A program made the translations under genes and the position numbers. From NCBI GenBank assembly GCA_947468255.1, contig CANIMM010000015.1, forward strand, positions 1 through 24,446: a stretch of DNA of 24,446 bases, written 5' to 3'. Positions within the stretch are counted from its first letter, which is position 1; every line of letters starts with the position of its first letter. Below the pieces are notes generated by a model. It did no database searches. It was not told the DNA's origin and was given only the letters and a program-made list of their open reading frames with translations. Shown piece by piece: positions 17,301 through 24,182 of the stretch. This stretch comes from Chitinophagaceae bacterium (lineage in GTDB: Bacteria > Bacteroidota > Bacteroidia > Chitinophagales > Chitinophagaceae).

Positions 17301-17476
17301 ACGAAGTTCCTTTAAGCAATCTTGTTGAATTGCACATAGATTATAAGCAAATGGGGCTAGGGGGTGACAATTCTTGGGGCAGATTTCCACACGATCAATA
17401 TTTATTGAAGGACCCAGCATATCATTATGCCTTTTTGATACAGCCCCAACAGATAAAGGGGAACTCAAAACCATAA
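14309..17476 (+). CDS. Secreted GH2 beta-galactosidase-like enzyme
   Basis: The 1055-residue protein starts with a signal peptide (KRKSLFLLCLISTTVFGQ). It keeps the five-domain plan of LacZ-type GH2 enzymes: a jelly-roll sugar-binding domain with LNGTWKFNF and FGGVNSAYYVWVNGNAVGYAEDSK, an Ig-like domain, a TIM barrel from about 345, a second Ig-like domain, and a C-terminal Bgal_small_N domain with WYGRGPFENYWDR. In the barrel NRHEHHPEMG, IVDEANVESHGMG, FWSLGNEAGRG with acid/base E487, and MCEYAHSMGN with nucleophile E550 are all present. WDWKNQTF replaces the usual WDWVDQGL, which may alter substrate preference. Periplasmic release of terminal beta-galactose is the likely activity, probably from the glycan handled by the esterases upstream. 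Confidence 0.94.
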   Translation: MKRKSLFLLCLISTTVFGQVNFTFKEWQDPSITRLGTLAQQSFSIPYPNEKQALQDAWMKSDNILSLNGTWKFNFANRFVDRAIGFEKEDFNTSNWANIKVPADWQMEGFDAPIFTNISYPWANNAKPPFIPSNFNPVGSYRRSFNLPANWQQQRVVLHFGGVNSAYYVWVNGNAVGYAEDSKMDAAYDISKFIHPGKNSIAVQVLRFADGTYLEDQDFWRLSGIEREVYLVATPKLFVQDFKCKTLFTNGFSTGTLQTDVSISNQLETLSNAQLDIKLLDEQNQVVATSIAKFGVKSTATTQLESKIVLQHPLLWNAESPHLYKAILVLKDAQGKLIQVFNQQVGFRQVDIKDGKVLINGQPVLFKGVNRHEHHPEMGHAVVDEADMLLDIQRMKEYNINAVRASHYPNHPLWYKLCNKYGMYIVDEANVESHGMGVYDYQPYGFAMNNILARDAAWFPAIWQRIENMYQRDKNNPAIIFWSLGNEAGRGDNFKKSYDALKLLDHSRPIQYEQAFMDNYTDIVAPMYPVLSEMSAYAASGDKRPYIMCEYAHSMGNSTGNFNEYWDFIESNPQFCGGFIWDWKNQTFSKKTAGGQSYWAWANDLEPLFISKDKGCSDGLVFADGTPEPALEEVKKIYQYIKFKNFNQQKGSFTIENAYAFKTLDDIALSYQLIKNGIMVSEGTIVVPLGIQPQQKMNLNIPGYPSTFESGEYFVNLNASLKKAAPLLKKGHSVASEQFVVKEVMPTLLPMTASASSFATIDSSDNGFTWISAKDFSFVFNNKTGFLNAWIHQGKHLIKEPMVPDFWRSPIDNDLGNNMPKRTSVWKNIDTKMLLKNFTAQVENGLVVVRSLSELADSKSEINLEYRISENGSMQVSFDFKTASNVGNNATKGEIPRIGMRLTTFDEFENFSWYGRGPFENYWDRKQAAYVGLYTSKVKDQFVQYEMPQENGAKSDVRWLSLINNNGVGMKVSAQTDLLSVNAQNYRQADLEGKKHPYEVPLSNLVELHIDYKQMGLGGDNSWGRFPHDQYLLKDPAYHYAFLIQPQQIKGNSKP

Positions 17477-17499
17477 TTTGTAAGGATCTGGTTGAAATG

Positions 17500-17549
17500 A
17501 TTAACAGGGGCCTTACTGAAAAGAGATTTTCAGTAAGGCCCCTGTTAAT
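17500..17549. terminator. 23-bp perfect stem, likely bidirectional terminator
   Basis: Arms at 17500-17522 and 17527-17549 are exact reverse complements around a GAGA loop, with GGGGCC/GGCCCC near the middle. The element lies between the GH2 gene (ends 17476) and the convergent small minus-strand gene (ends 17583). On the plus strand an AT-rich tract with several T follows. The stem is about twice the length a terminator needs. Confidence 0.7.
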
Positions 17550-17582
17550 TAAATTTTATAGTTGATCGATTTGGATGGATAA

Positions 17583-17795
17583 TTACCAAGTTTTTTTAAC
17601 TACTTTTTCTTGTTTTATTACTTTTGGTGCTGTCTCCGCTTTTATTTGAGATGTGGGAAATAATGGAGGAGGTTTCAATTGTTTTTCATTCAGACCACTA
17701 CCCTTAGCAACTGAAGGCAAAGTTTTAGTTCCTAGAGTATGATTTTTTGGCCCAACCGCGGTCTTTGGAACTGGTGTCTTTTTCCTATGTAACAT
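17583..17795 (-). CDS. Small basic hypothetical protein (70 aa)
   Basis: The ATG at 17795 gives a 70-residue protein rich in lysine, proline and threonine (MLHRKKTPVPKTAVGPKNH at the start, KVIKQEKVVKKTW at the end), with no hydrophobic core. It looks disordered and could bind nucleic acid or another acidic partner; no family is recognised. I prefer this start over an ATG at 17825 because a near-consensus promoter at 17827-17857 would begin transcription at about 17820, downstream of that ATG. The promoter in front and the long stem behind are what make it a credible gene despite its size and low-complexity product. Confidence 0.5.
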   Translation of the reverse strand: MLHRKKTPVPKTAVGPKNHTLGTKTLPSVAKGSGLNEKQLKPPPLFPTSQIKAETAPKVIKQEKVVKKTW

Positions 17796-18234
17796 AAAAT
17801 CTGTGATTAAATAAACCCATATCATTCAAATATACATTTTTTAACGGGTTTCCTCAATTATTGAATAATAACGGAAAGGCAGCTATATTCGGCACTAGAT
17901 TTGATGATTATTTAGATCCGTTTACTACATGCTAGTCTGTGAAAAGGCCGATTAAATGGCAAACAGGTTCCTTTATTCACTTTTATTGAAATCGTTTTGT
18001 TTGCTATTATTTTGTTACACCCCTGAAATTCCTTGAAGATGGCTTTTGAAGGCATTCCAAAAAATAAAAATATCAATTAAACAATCTGTCATTTTGCTTG
18101 TTTTCAATAAATTAATATTATCGAAACTCCATCGTTGATATTGCAACTATTCACAGTTGCTATTTTTTTGATGGCAAGTATTGGTAGTTTAATGTAATTT
18201 TATCTATTAAAAACAAGTTTAAAATTGTAAGAAA
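17796..18234. other. Divergent intergenic region between the small gene and katG
   Basis: The region holds the minus-strand promoter at 17827-17857. The rest, up to katG, is AT-rich with no supported open frame. I saw no clear binding site for a peroxide regulator and no exact -7 box for katG. Confidence 0.45.
17827..17857 (-). promoter_or_regulatory. Near-consensus Bacteroidota promoter for the small basic gene
   Basis: On the minus strand TTG (17857-17855), a 20-base spacer and TATATTTG (17834-17827) match the TTG-N17-23-TAnnTTTG promoter of this phylum. It lies 32 bases before the ATG at 17795 and gives a leader of about 25 bases. Confidence 0.6.
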
Positions 18235-20457
18235 ATGGAAAATAATACTAATAATGGAGAAGCCAAATGTCCTTTTACTGGTGCTTCTGCATCCTCAAAA
18301 CAAAGCAGTGCTGGTAGTGGCACTAGAAACGGCGATTGGTGGCCCAATCAGTTGAAGTTAAATATCCTTCGTCAACACTCTTCCTTGTCGAATCCGATGG
18401 GTGAGTCGTTCGACTATGCAGCCGAGTTCAAGTCGCTTGATCTGAAAGCGGTCAAAAAAGATATTTTCGATTTAATGACCACCTCTCAAGACTGGTGGCC
18501 AGCCGACTATGGTCATTATGGCCCCTTCTTTATTCGCATGGCATGGCATAGTGCAGGTACTTACCGTACCACCGACGGTCGTGGTGGTGGAGGCTCCGGC
18601 ACACAACGCTTTGCGCCATTAAACAGTTGGCCTGATAATACCAACCTCGACAAGGCACGCCTATTGCTGTGGCCTATTAAAAAGAAATATGGCCAAAAAC
18701 TTTCTTGGGCTGATTTGATGATTCTTGCTGGCAACTGCGCCCTAGAGTCGATGGGTTTTGAGACTTTCGGATTCTCTGGTGGTAGAAAGGATGTTTGGGA
18801 GCCTGAAGAAGATGTTTATTGGGGTTCCGAAAGGATTTGGTTGGATGACAAGCGATATACTGGCGATCGTGATTTAGAGAATCCGCTGGCTGCAGTTCAG
18901 ATGGGATTAATCTATGTGAATCCAGAAGGACCTAATGGAAACCCTGATCCAATTGCATCGGCAAGGGATATACGTGAAACTTTTGCTCGTATGGCCATGA
19001 ATGATGAAGAAACAGTTGCTTTGATTGCAGGTGGTCACACATTTGGTAAAACCCATGGTGCTGCTGACCCAAGCAAATACGTTGGTAAAGAACCAGCAGG
19101 TGCTAGCATTGAAGAGCAAAGCCTCGGATGGAAAAATACTTTGGGAAGCGGTAATGCAGGTGATACCATTACCAGTGGTTTAGAGGGAGCATGGACAACC
19201 ACTCCAACAAAATGGAGTAATAATTACTTTGAGAACATGTTCAGCTTCGATTGGGAATTAACTAAGAGCCCAGCTGGTGCAAATCAGTGGAAACCGAAAG
19301 CCAATGGAGGTGCTGGTTCAGTGCCAGATGCACATGACCCTTCCAAAAGCCATGCGCCAACCATGCTGACTACCGATATTGCCTTGAAAGTAGATCCCGC
19401 TTATGGAGCCATTTCAAAACGTTTTTATGAAAACCCCGCTCAGTTTGCAGATACATTTGCTAGGGCATGGTTTAAATTAACTCATCGCGATATGGGGCCA
19501 AGTTCACGCTATGTAGGAACAGAAGTTCCGACAGAATCTTTGATCTGGCAAGATCCTATCCCCGCAGTTACTCATCCATTGGTAGACGATCATGATATTG
19601 CAGCATTGAAAAGCAAGCTGCTTGCTTCAGGACTTTCTGTGGCTGAATTAGTATCTACTGCATGGGCTTCGGCATCTACATTCAGAGGTTCCGATAAACG
19701 TGGTGGTGCCAATGGTGCACGTATTCGACTTGCACCGCAGATGTATTGGGAAGCAAATAATCCAGCTCAATTATCTAAAGTAATTGCAACGTTAGAGGGT
19801 ATTCAAAAAGAGTTCAATCAAAGCCAGTCTGGTGGTAAAATGATTTCAATTGCCGACTTGATAGTTTTAGGTGGATGTGCAGGAATTGAAAAAGCAGCTC
19901 AAAATGCTGGCCATAATTTGAAAGTTCCGTTTACAGCGGGTCGTACCGATGCTTCGCAAGACCAAACGGATGTTGAGTCATTTGCTGTACTTGAACCGAT
20001 TGCAGATGGTTTCCGCAATTACAGTAAAGCAAAAGTCATTGTTTCAGCCGAAGAAATGTTGATTGACAAAGCACAATTGCTTACATTGTCTGCTCCAGAG
20101 ATGACAGTTTTGGTGGGTGGCCTGCGTGTTCTAAATGCCAATTTTGATCATGCTCAACACGGCGTATTTACCCATCAAAAAGAGGCGCTTACCAATGACT
20201 TCTTTGCTAATCTTATCGATTTTAGTACCACTTGGAAAGCGAGTTCCGATTCCAACAATATTTTTGAGGGAACAGATCGTGCAACTGGAAAAATCAAGTG
20301 GACCGGTACCCGAGTGGATCTCATTTTCGGATCTAACTCAGAGTTGCGTGCAATTGCCGAAGTATATGCATGTGAAGACGCAAAAGAAAAGTTTGTTCAC
20401 GACTTCGTAGCTGCATGGAATAAGGTGATGAACCTTGATCGATTTGACCTAGCTTAA
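18235..20457 (+). CDS. katG: Catalase-peroxidase KatG
   Basis: This 740-residue bifunctional haem enzyme breaks down hydrogen peroxide. The distal site RMAWHSAGTYR has R101, W104 and H105. The proximal haem ligand is H268 in GGHTFGKTHG. The Trp-Tyr-Met adduct needed for catalase activity is complete with W104, Y227 (IYVNPEGP) and M253 (RMAMNDEE). The second, haem-free peroxidase-like half is full length, with LGGCAGIEKAAQ and VLVGGLRVL. The N-terminus MENNTNNGEAKCPFTG is the usual one for cytoplasmic KatG, with no signal peptide. It is a single gene: an own intergenic region in front and a strong terminator behind. Codon use looks like that of a well expressed gene. Confidence 0.98.
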   Translation: MENNTNNGEAKCPFTGASASSKQSSAGSGTRNGDWWPNQLKLNILRQHSSLSNPMGESFDYAAEFKSLDLKAVKKDIFDLMTTSQDWWPADYGHYGPFFIRMAWHSAGTYRTTDGRGGGGSGTQRFAPLNSWPDNTNLDKARLLLWPIKKKYGQKLSWADLMILAGNCALESMGFETFGFSGGRKDVWEPEEDVYWGSERIWLDDKRYTGDRDLENPLAAVQMGLIYVNPEGPNGNPDPIASARDIRETFARMAMNDEETVALIAGGHTFGKTHGAADPSKYVGKEPAGASIEEQSLGWKNTLGSGNAGDTITSGLEGAWTTTPTKWSNNYFENMFSFDWELTKSPAGANQWKPKANGGAGSVPDAHDPSKSHAPTMLTTDIALKVDPAYGAISKRFYENPAQFADTFARAWFKLTHRDMGPSSRYVGTEVPTESLIWQDPIPAVTHPLVDDHDIAALKSKLLASGLSVAELVSTAWASASTFRGSDKRGGANGARIRLAPQMYWEANNPAQLSKVIATLEGIQKEFNQSQSGGKMISIADLIVLGGCAGIEKAAQNAGHNLKVPFTAGRTDASQDQTDVESFAVLEPIADGFRNYSKAKVIVSAEEMLIDKAQLLTLSAPEMTVLVGGLRVLNANFDHAQHGVFTHQKEALTNDFFANLIDFSTTWKASSDSNNIFEGTDRATGKIKWTGTRVDLIFGSNSELRAIAEVYACEDAKEKFVHDFVAAWNKVMNLDRFDLA

Positions 20458-20779
20458 TTTCAGCGAAGTATTTATAATTTTAAAAGATGGTCTGTTGTCA
20501 GACCATCTTTTTTTATACCCAGTTCCTCGATTTGCTGATGATACATAGATAAACTTAAGCCAATCTATTAGGATGGAACCAGAGCGTAATTTTTATGAAA
20601 AGTAGCAAAGAAAATATCACTAAAAATATTTAATTAAAATAGATTAAAAAATCTCAATTTAGTGTGCGATTCCAACAAGCCTTTTCAATTTGTTATGGGA
20701 TCACCATATCCTGTTAAGGGAACATGGCGGTGTTGTATCTTTTAAAAATATTACAATCAAATTACTTTAAATCAATATT
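20458..20779. other. Intergenic region after katG
   Basis: Apart from the katG terminator at its left end, the 322 bases hold no supported gene. A near-match to the -7 box, TATCTTTT at about 20737-20744, precedes the oxidoreductase gene at 20780. Confidence 0.45.
20482..20514 (+). terminator. Rho-independent terminator of katG
   Basis: A 13-bp stem (20482-20494 with 20499-20511, core AAGATGGTCTG/CAGACCATCTT) with a TTGT loop is followed by a T run to 20514. It starts 25 bases after the katG stop. Confidence 0.93.
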
Positions 20780-22141
20780 ATGAAAAAAAGACGTGATTTT
20801 ATAAAGAAAGTAGCCATGGGTTCAGCCGGCCTTGCCTTGGGCGAAACTGTATTTGGTGGAGTTGCAACAAGGTTTGGTGCAAAAAGTTATAATAATATTA
20901 TTGGAGCCAATGATAGGATTCATGTTGCAGCCATTGGTTTAAATGGACGCGGGAATAGCATGGTGGGCACTATCGCCAAACAGAATAACACCGAGGTTTC
21001 ATGTGTTTGTGATGTAGATTCAAGAGCAATGCCAAAGGCTACCAAAACGATCATGGAATCTGGACAGACCAATACTCCCCGATCAGAAAAAGATTGCCGA
21101 AAGGTTTTAGAAGATAAATCAATAGATGCAATTTATATTGCAACACCTGATCATTGGCATGCCCCACTCACTATAATGGGTTGTCAGGCCGGAAAGCATG
21201 TGTATGTTGAAAAGCCACTATCTCATAATCCAAGAGAAGGTGAAATAGCTGTTGCTGCAGCGAGAAAATATGATCGTGTGGTACAGATGGGTGCGCAGCG
21301 CCGTTCGGCGCCGATTCTTACTCAGGGCATTGAACAGTTACACAAGGGGATTATTGGGCGAGTATATTTAGCTAAAACATGGTATACCAATAATCGCAAA
21401 GCAACTTACCTTCAACCAGCTGCTGTTCCTTCTTGGCTCGATTACGATTTATGGCAAGGCCCTGCACCTCGTGCTGAATATAAAGATGGATTGATTCACT
21501 ACAATTGGCATTGGTTCTGGAATTATGGCACAGGCGAAGCCTTGAATAATGGCACCCACGAAGTGGATGTTGCGCGATGGGGTCTTGGGGTTGACTTTCC
21601 AACACGCGTTACTTCTGTAGGTGGCAGATACCAATTTAAAGATGATTGGCAAACTCCGGATACGCAAATAATCACTATGGATTACCCGGGACGTATCTCC
21701 CTAATGTGGGAATGTAGAAGCTCCAACGGAAGAAAAATTGAAGGGTCTGACCGTGGTATTATTTTCTATGGCGAAAATGGAAGCTTGGATACAGGAGGTG
21801 ATGATTATAAAGTGTATGACCTCAGTGGAAAATTAATTAGCGAAGTGAAATCACAAATGAAAGAGGATAGTCTTCAGGGACGTAATACCGCCAGCCCAAG
21901 TTTAGGAATGGATAGTATGCACGTTGCCGACTTCCTAGATGCTATCAGAAATCATCGTCGTCCCAATTGTGATGTTGAATTAGGTTATAAGAGTACAGTT
22001 GCCATGCAGTTAGGGAATATATCCTGGCGAGTAGGGCGTGACCTCAAAATTGATCCTTCCAATGGACATATCATTGGTGACAAAGAGGCTCAAAAGTTAT
22101 GGGGACGTGAATATGAAAAAGGCTGGGAGCCTAAGATCTAA
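20780..22141 (+). CDS. Tat-exported Gfo/Idh/MocA family oxidoreductase
   Basis: The 453-residue protein begins KKRRDFIKKVAMGSAGLALG, a twin-arginine signal, so it is exported folded, probably with its NAD(P) bound. AAIGLNGRGNSMVG is the dinucleotide loop, YIATPDHWHAP and VEKPLSHNPREGE carry the catalytic lysine K145, and GEALNNGTHEVDVARWG holds H260 and D263 of the catalytic site. The C-terminal part is the long form common in Bacteroidota and Planctomycetes (about 430-450 residues). Exported members have been linked to sugar oxidation or to glycoside cleavage by a transient keto intermediate; which applies here is unknown. It stands alone, with a palindrome after its stop. Confidence 0.93.
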   Translation: MKKRRDFIKKVAMGSAGLALGETVFGGVATRFGAKSYNNIIGANDRIHVAAIGLNGRGNSMVGTIAKQNNTEVSCVCDVDSRAMPKATKTIMESGQTNTPRSEKDCRKVLEDKSIDAIYIATPDHWHAPLTIMGCQAGKHVYVEKPLSHNPREGEIAVAAARKYDRVVQMGAQRRSAPILTQGIEQLHKGIIGRVYLAKTWYTNNRKATYLQPAAVPSWLDYDLWQGPAPRAEYKDGLIHYNWHWFWNYGTGEALNNGTHEVDVARWGLGVDFPTRVTSVGGRYQFKDDWQTPDTQIITMDYPGRISLMWECRSSNGRKIEGSDRGIIFYGENGSLDTGGDDYKVYDLSGKLISEVKSQMKEDSLQGRNTASPSLGMDSMHVADFLDAIRNHRRPNCDVELGYKSTVAMQLGNISWRVGRDLKIDPSNGHIIGDKEAQKLWGREYEKGWEPKI

Positions 22142-22209
22142 AGGTTCAATTTTCAATACTTACCTTTTACTTGATAATAGTAGTTTTCTTATTCTAATAA
22201 TACATCATT

Positions 22210-22259
22210 GAATGAACTAGAACACCCGTTTTTTAAAAAACGGGTGTTCTAGTTCATTC
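22210..22259. terminator. 50-bp perfect palindrome between convergent genes
   Basis: Bases 22210-22234 and 22235-22259 are exact reverse complements with no unpaired centre; the middle reads CCCGTTTTTTAAAAAACGGG. It sits between the oxidoreductase (ends 22141) and the convergent cytochrome gene (ends 22276), where a shared terminator is expected. Unlike a classical terminator, the T run lies at the tip of the stem and not after it. Confidence 0.6.
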
Positions 22260-22275
22260 CCTAAAAGCTGTCAAT

Positions 22276-22599
22276 TCAATTATTTTGTGCCCCATTTTCT
22301 ATCCAACAAGTTATTGCTGATTTATCAGATTGGGATAGCACTGCATTCTTTGGCATCACGCCTGAATTCACAGCCGATTTTATTTGTGTAGCCGCATCAT
22401 GCGCAGTTATATAATCTGCTAAAGAAGGAAGCGGATTTCCGTCATGGCACCCAGAGGAAGCGCAATTTGCTACCAATATGGCCTTCACTTTACCACTATA
22501 ACTTATCGCAGGGGTGCACAAAACAGGCGTTTTCACTGATTCACTCTTTTTGCAGCTGATTAAAAAAATTATTACCAACCAGAAAACTGGATACTTCAT
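22276..22599 (-). CDS. Small lipoprotein with a CX4CH cytochrome c motif
   Basis: A 107-residue protein with lipobox LISC (lipid cysteine at 16) and a KKSES tether. NCASSGCHDG (residues 45-54) has two cysteines and a histidine spaced CX4CH, in place of the usual CX2CH. M82 in SGVMPKN is a fitting sixth haem ligand, and ITCWIENGAQNN is the closing helix common to small cytochromes of Bacteroidota. These suggest a mono-haem c-type cytochrome on the outside of the inner membrane or in the outer membrane. The expanded motif is known from some multihaem proteins and recurs in this phylum, but haem attachment here is inference. The gene runs convergent to the oxidoreductase and divergent from the PqaA-like gene. 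Confidence 0.8.
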   Translation of the reverse strand: MKYPVFWLVIIFLISCKKSESVKTPVLCTPAISYSGKVKAILVANCASSGCHDGNPLPSLADYITAHDAATQIKSAVNSGVMPKNAVLSQSDKSAITCWIENGAQNN

Positions 22600-22762
22600 T
22601 TTACAAAATGATCACTTAAGGATCCTGTCCAATATTATCTTATAATTACTCTTTTCTATCGCTATTAACCGCTATTGGCAAAACTTGACCGAGAAATATA
22701 AACAGTTGCTATAAATTGGAGCAGGTTTAATAAAACTTTGCATTACGGATCTGTTTAACTTA

Positions 22763-22788
22763 TTGGTTTAATATTTTATTTATATTTA
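22763..22788 (+). promoter_or_regulatory. Weak promoter candidate for the PqaA-like gene
   Basis: TTG at 22763-22765 and TATATTTA at 22781-22788 resemble the Bacteroidota promoter, but the spacer is only 15 bases and the last base of the -7 box is off. It lies 24 bases before the ATG at 22812. Confidence 0.25.
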
Positions 22789-22811
22789 CCTAAACTTTTT
22801 AACTGTTAAAT

Positions 22812-24149
22812 ATGAAACAACTAATTTATGGAATTGCATTCTTACTGATTCCAATTTTTGGATTTTCACAATCCAAGATTACTCCTGAAAAAGCCCTGAA
22901 AAGCTATATTAACAATGGAGACAAAACCTTTTCTTGGGAAATAAAAGATTCCGGCAGACTAGGAAACACAAAGGTCTATCAAGTACTGTTAACTTCTCAA
23001 AAATGGAGAGGAATTACATGGAGACATCAATTGACCATTGTGGTTCCTTCCGCCATTCAATATGACGGAGCCATGCTTTTCATCGCTGGAGGTAGCGACA
23101 AAGATGAGCAACCAAACTGGAGCAAGGAGGATAAAATGTGGCCAATTTTGGGAGCGATTGCTGCAAAAAACAAAGCCATTGTAGCCTTGATTAAACAAGT
23201 GCCCAATCAACCGCTCTATGACGGAAAAACCGAAGACGAGTTGATTTCTTACACCCTGCATCAATTCAAGCAAGACAAGGATTATTCTTGGCCACTATTA
23301 TTCCCGATGGTTAAATCAGCCGTAAGAGGTATGGATGCAATACAAGAATTTTCAGTAAAAAATTTAAACCAACCGGTTACCAATTTTGTGATTTCAGGAG
23401 CTTCCAAACGCGGTTGGACCACCTGGTTATCCGATGCCATCGATGACAATCGTGTGAAGGCAATTGGACCAATGGTTATTGACATGCTGAACATGCCAAA
23501 AACCTTAAGGTATCAATTAGAAACCTACGGTGAATATAGTATTCAAATTGAAGATTATGTAAAATTAGGCATTCCTCAAGGTACGGATACGCAGGATGGC
23601 AAGTCGATTACGGCCATGATAGATCCTTATTCATATCGTGAAAAATTGACGGTCCCTAAAATTATTTTTATTGGCACCAATGATGAATATTGGACAGCCG
23701 ATGCTATCAAGCATTATTATGATAAAATTCCTGGAAAAAACTTAATTCATTATGTACCCAATGCAGGACATGATTTAGGTGGCGGAAAACAGGCCTTGGA
23801 AGCATTAAGTGCTTTCTTTGGCTTGACCTTGCAAAACAAGGAATACCCTGTCAGTACTTGGAATGTTGTAAAAGGAAAAGAAGGTTTTGAAATTACCGTG
23901 AATGCAAAATCAGAAGATTTATTGGATGCCGCAGTTTGGGGTACTACTTCCGCAGACCGTGATTTTCGTAATAATCTTTGGTTGACTCGTCAAGTAAAAC
24001 CACAAGGTTCAACTGTGAAATACACTATCCCATTTGTTAAAAAAGGTTTTCAGGCTTTTTACATTGACCTAAAATATAAAGATCCCAATGGAGGATCCTA
24101 TACGGTTAGCTCCCGTATATTTACGACAGATACCGATAAAGTATTGTAA
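22812..24149 (+). CDS. PhoPQ-activated pathogenicity-related (PqaA-type) alpha/beta hydrolase, exported
   Basis: The 445-residue protein has a signal peptide ending at FGFSQ (residue 20) and the body of the PhoPQ_related family. Recognisable parts are TSQKWRGITWRHQLTIVVP, MLFIAGGSDKDEQPNW, IKQVPNQPLY and EDELISYTLHQF. The alpha/beta hydrolase triad is complete: S198 in GASKRGW, D291 in GTNDEYW, and H320 in PNAGHDLGGG. The family was named for a PhoP/PhoQ-regulated Salmonella protein linked to antimicrobial peptide resistance; the chemical reaction is not established. In environmental Bacteroidota it may be an esterase or peptidase. It stands alone, followed directly by the palindromic repeat array. 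Confidence 0.92.
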   Translation: MKQLIYGIAFLLIPIFGFSQSKITPEKALKSYINNGDKTFSWEIKDSGRLGNTKVYQVLLTSQKWRGITWRHQLTIVVPSAIQYDGAMLFIAGGSDKDEQPNWSKEDKMWPILGAIAAKNKAIVALIKQVPNQPLYDGKTEDELISYTLHQFKQDKDYSWPLLFPMVKSAVRGMDAIQEFSVKNLNQPVTNFVISGASKRGWTTWLSDAIDDNRVKAIGPMVIDMLNMPKTLRYQLETYGEYSIQIEDYVKLGIPQGTDTQDGKSITAMIDPYSYREKLTVPKIIFIGTNDEYWTADAIKHYYDKIPGKNLIHYVPNAGHDLGGGKQALEALSAFFGLTLQNKEYPVSTWNVVKGKEGFEITVNAKSEDLLDAAVWGTTSADRDFRNNLWLTRQVKPQGSTVKYTIPFVKKGFQAFYIDLKYKDPNGGSYTVSSRIFTTDTDKVL

Positions 24150-24182
24150 TTATATAAATTTATTTAATATCCTATAGAAGAA

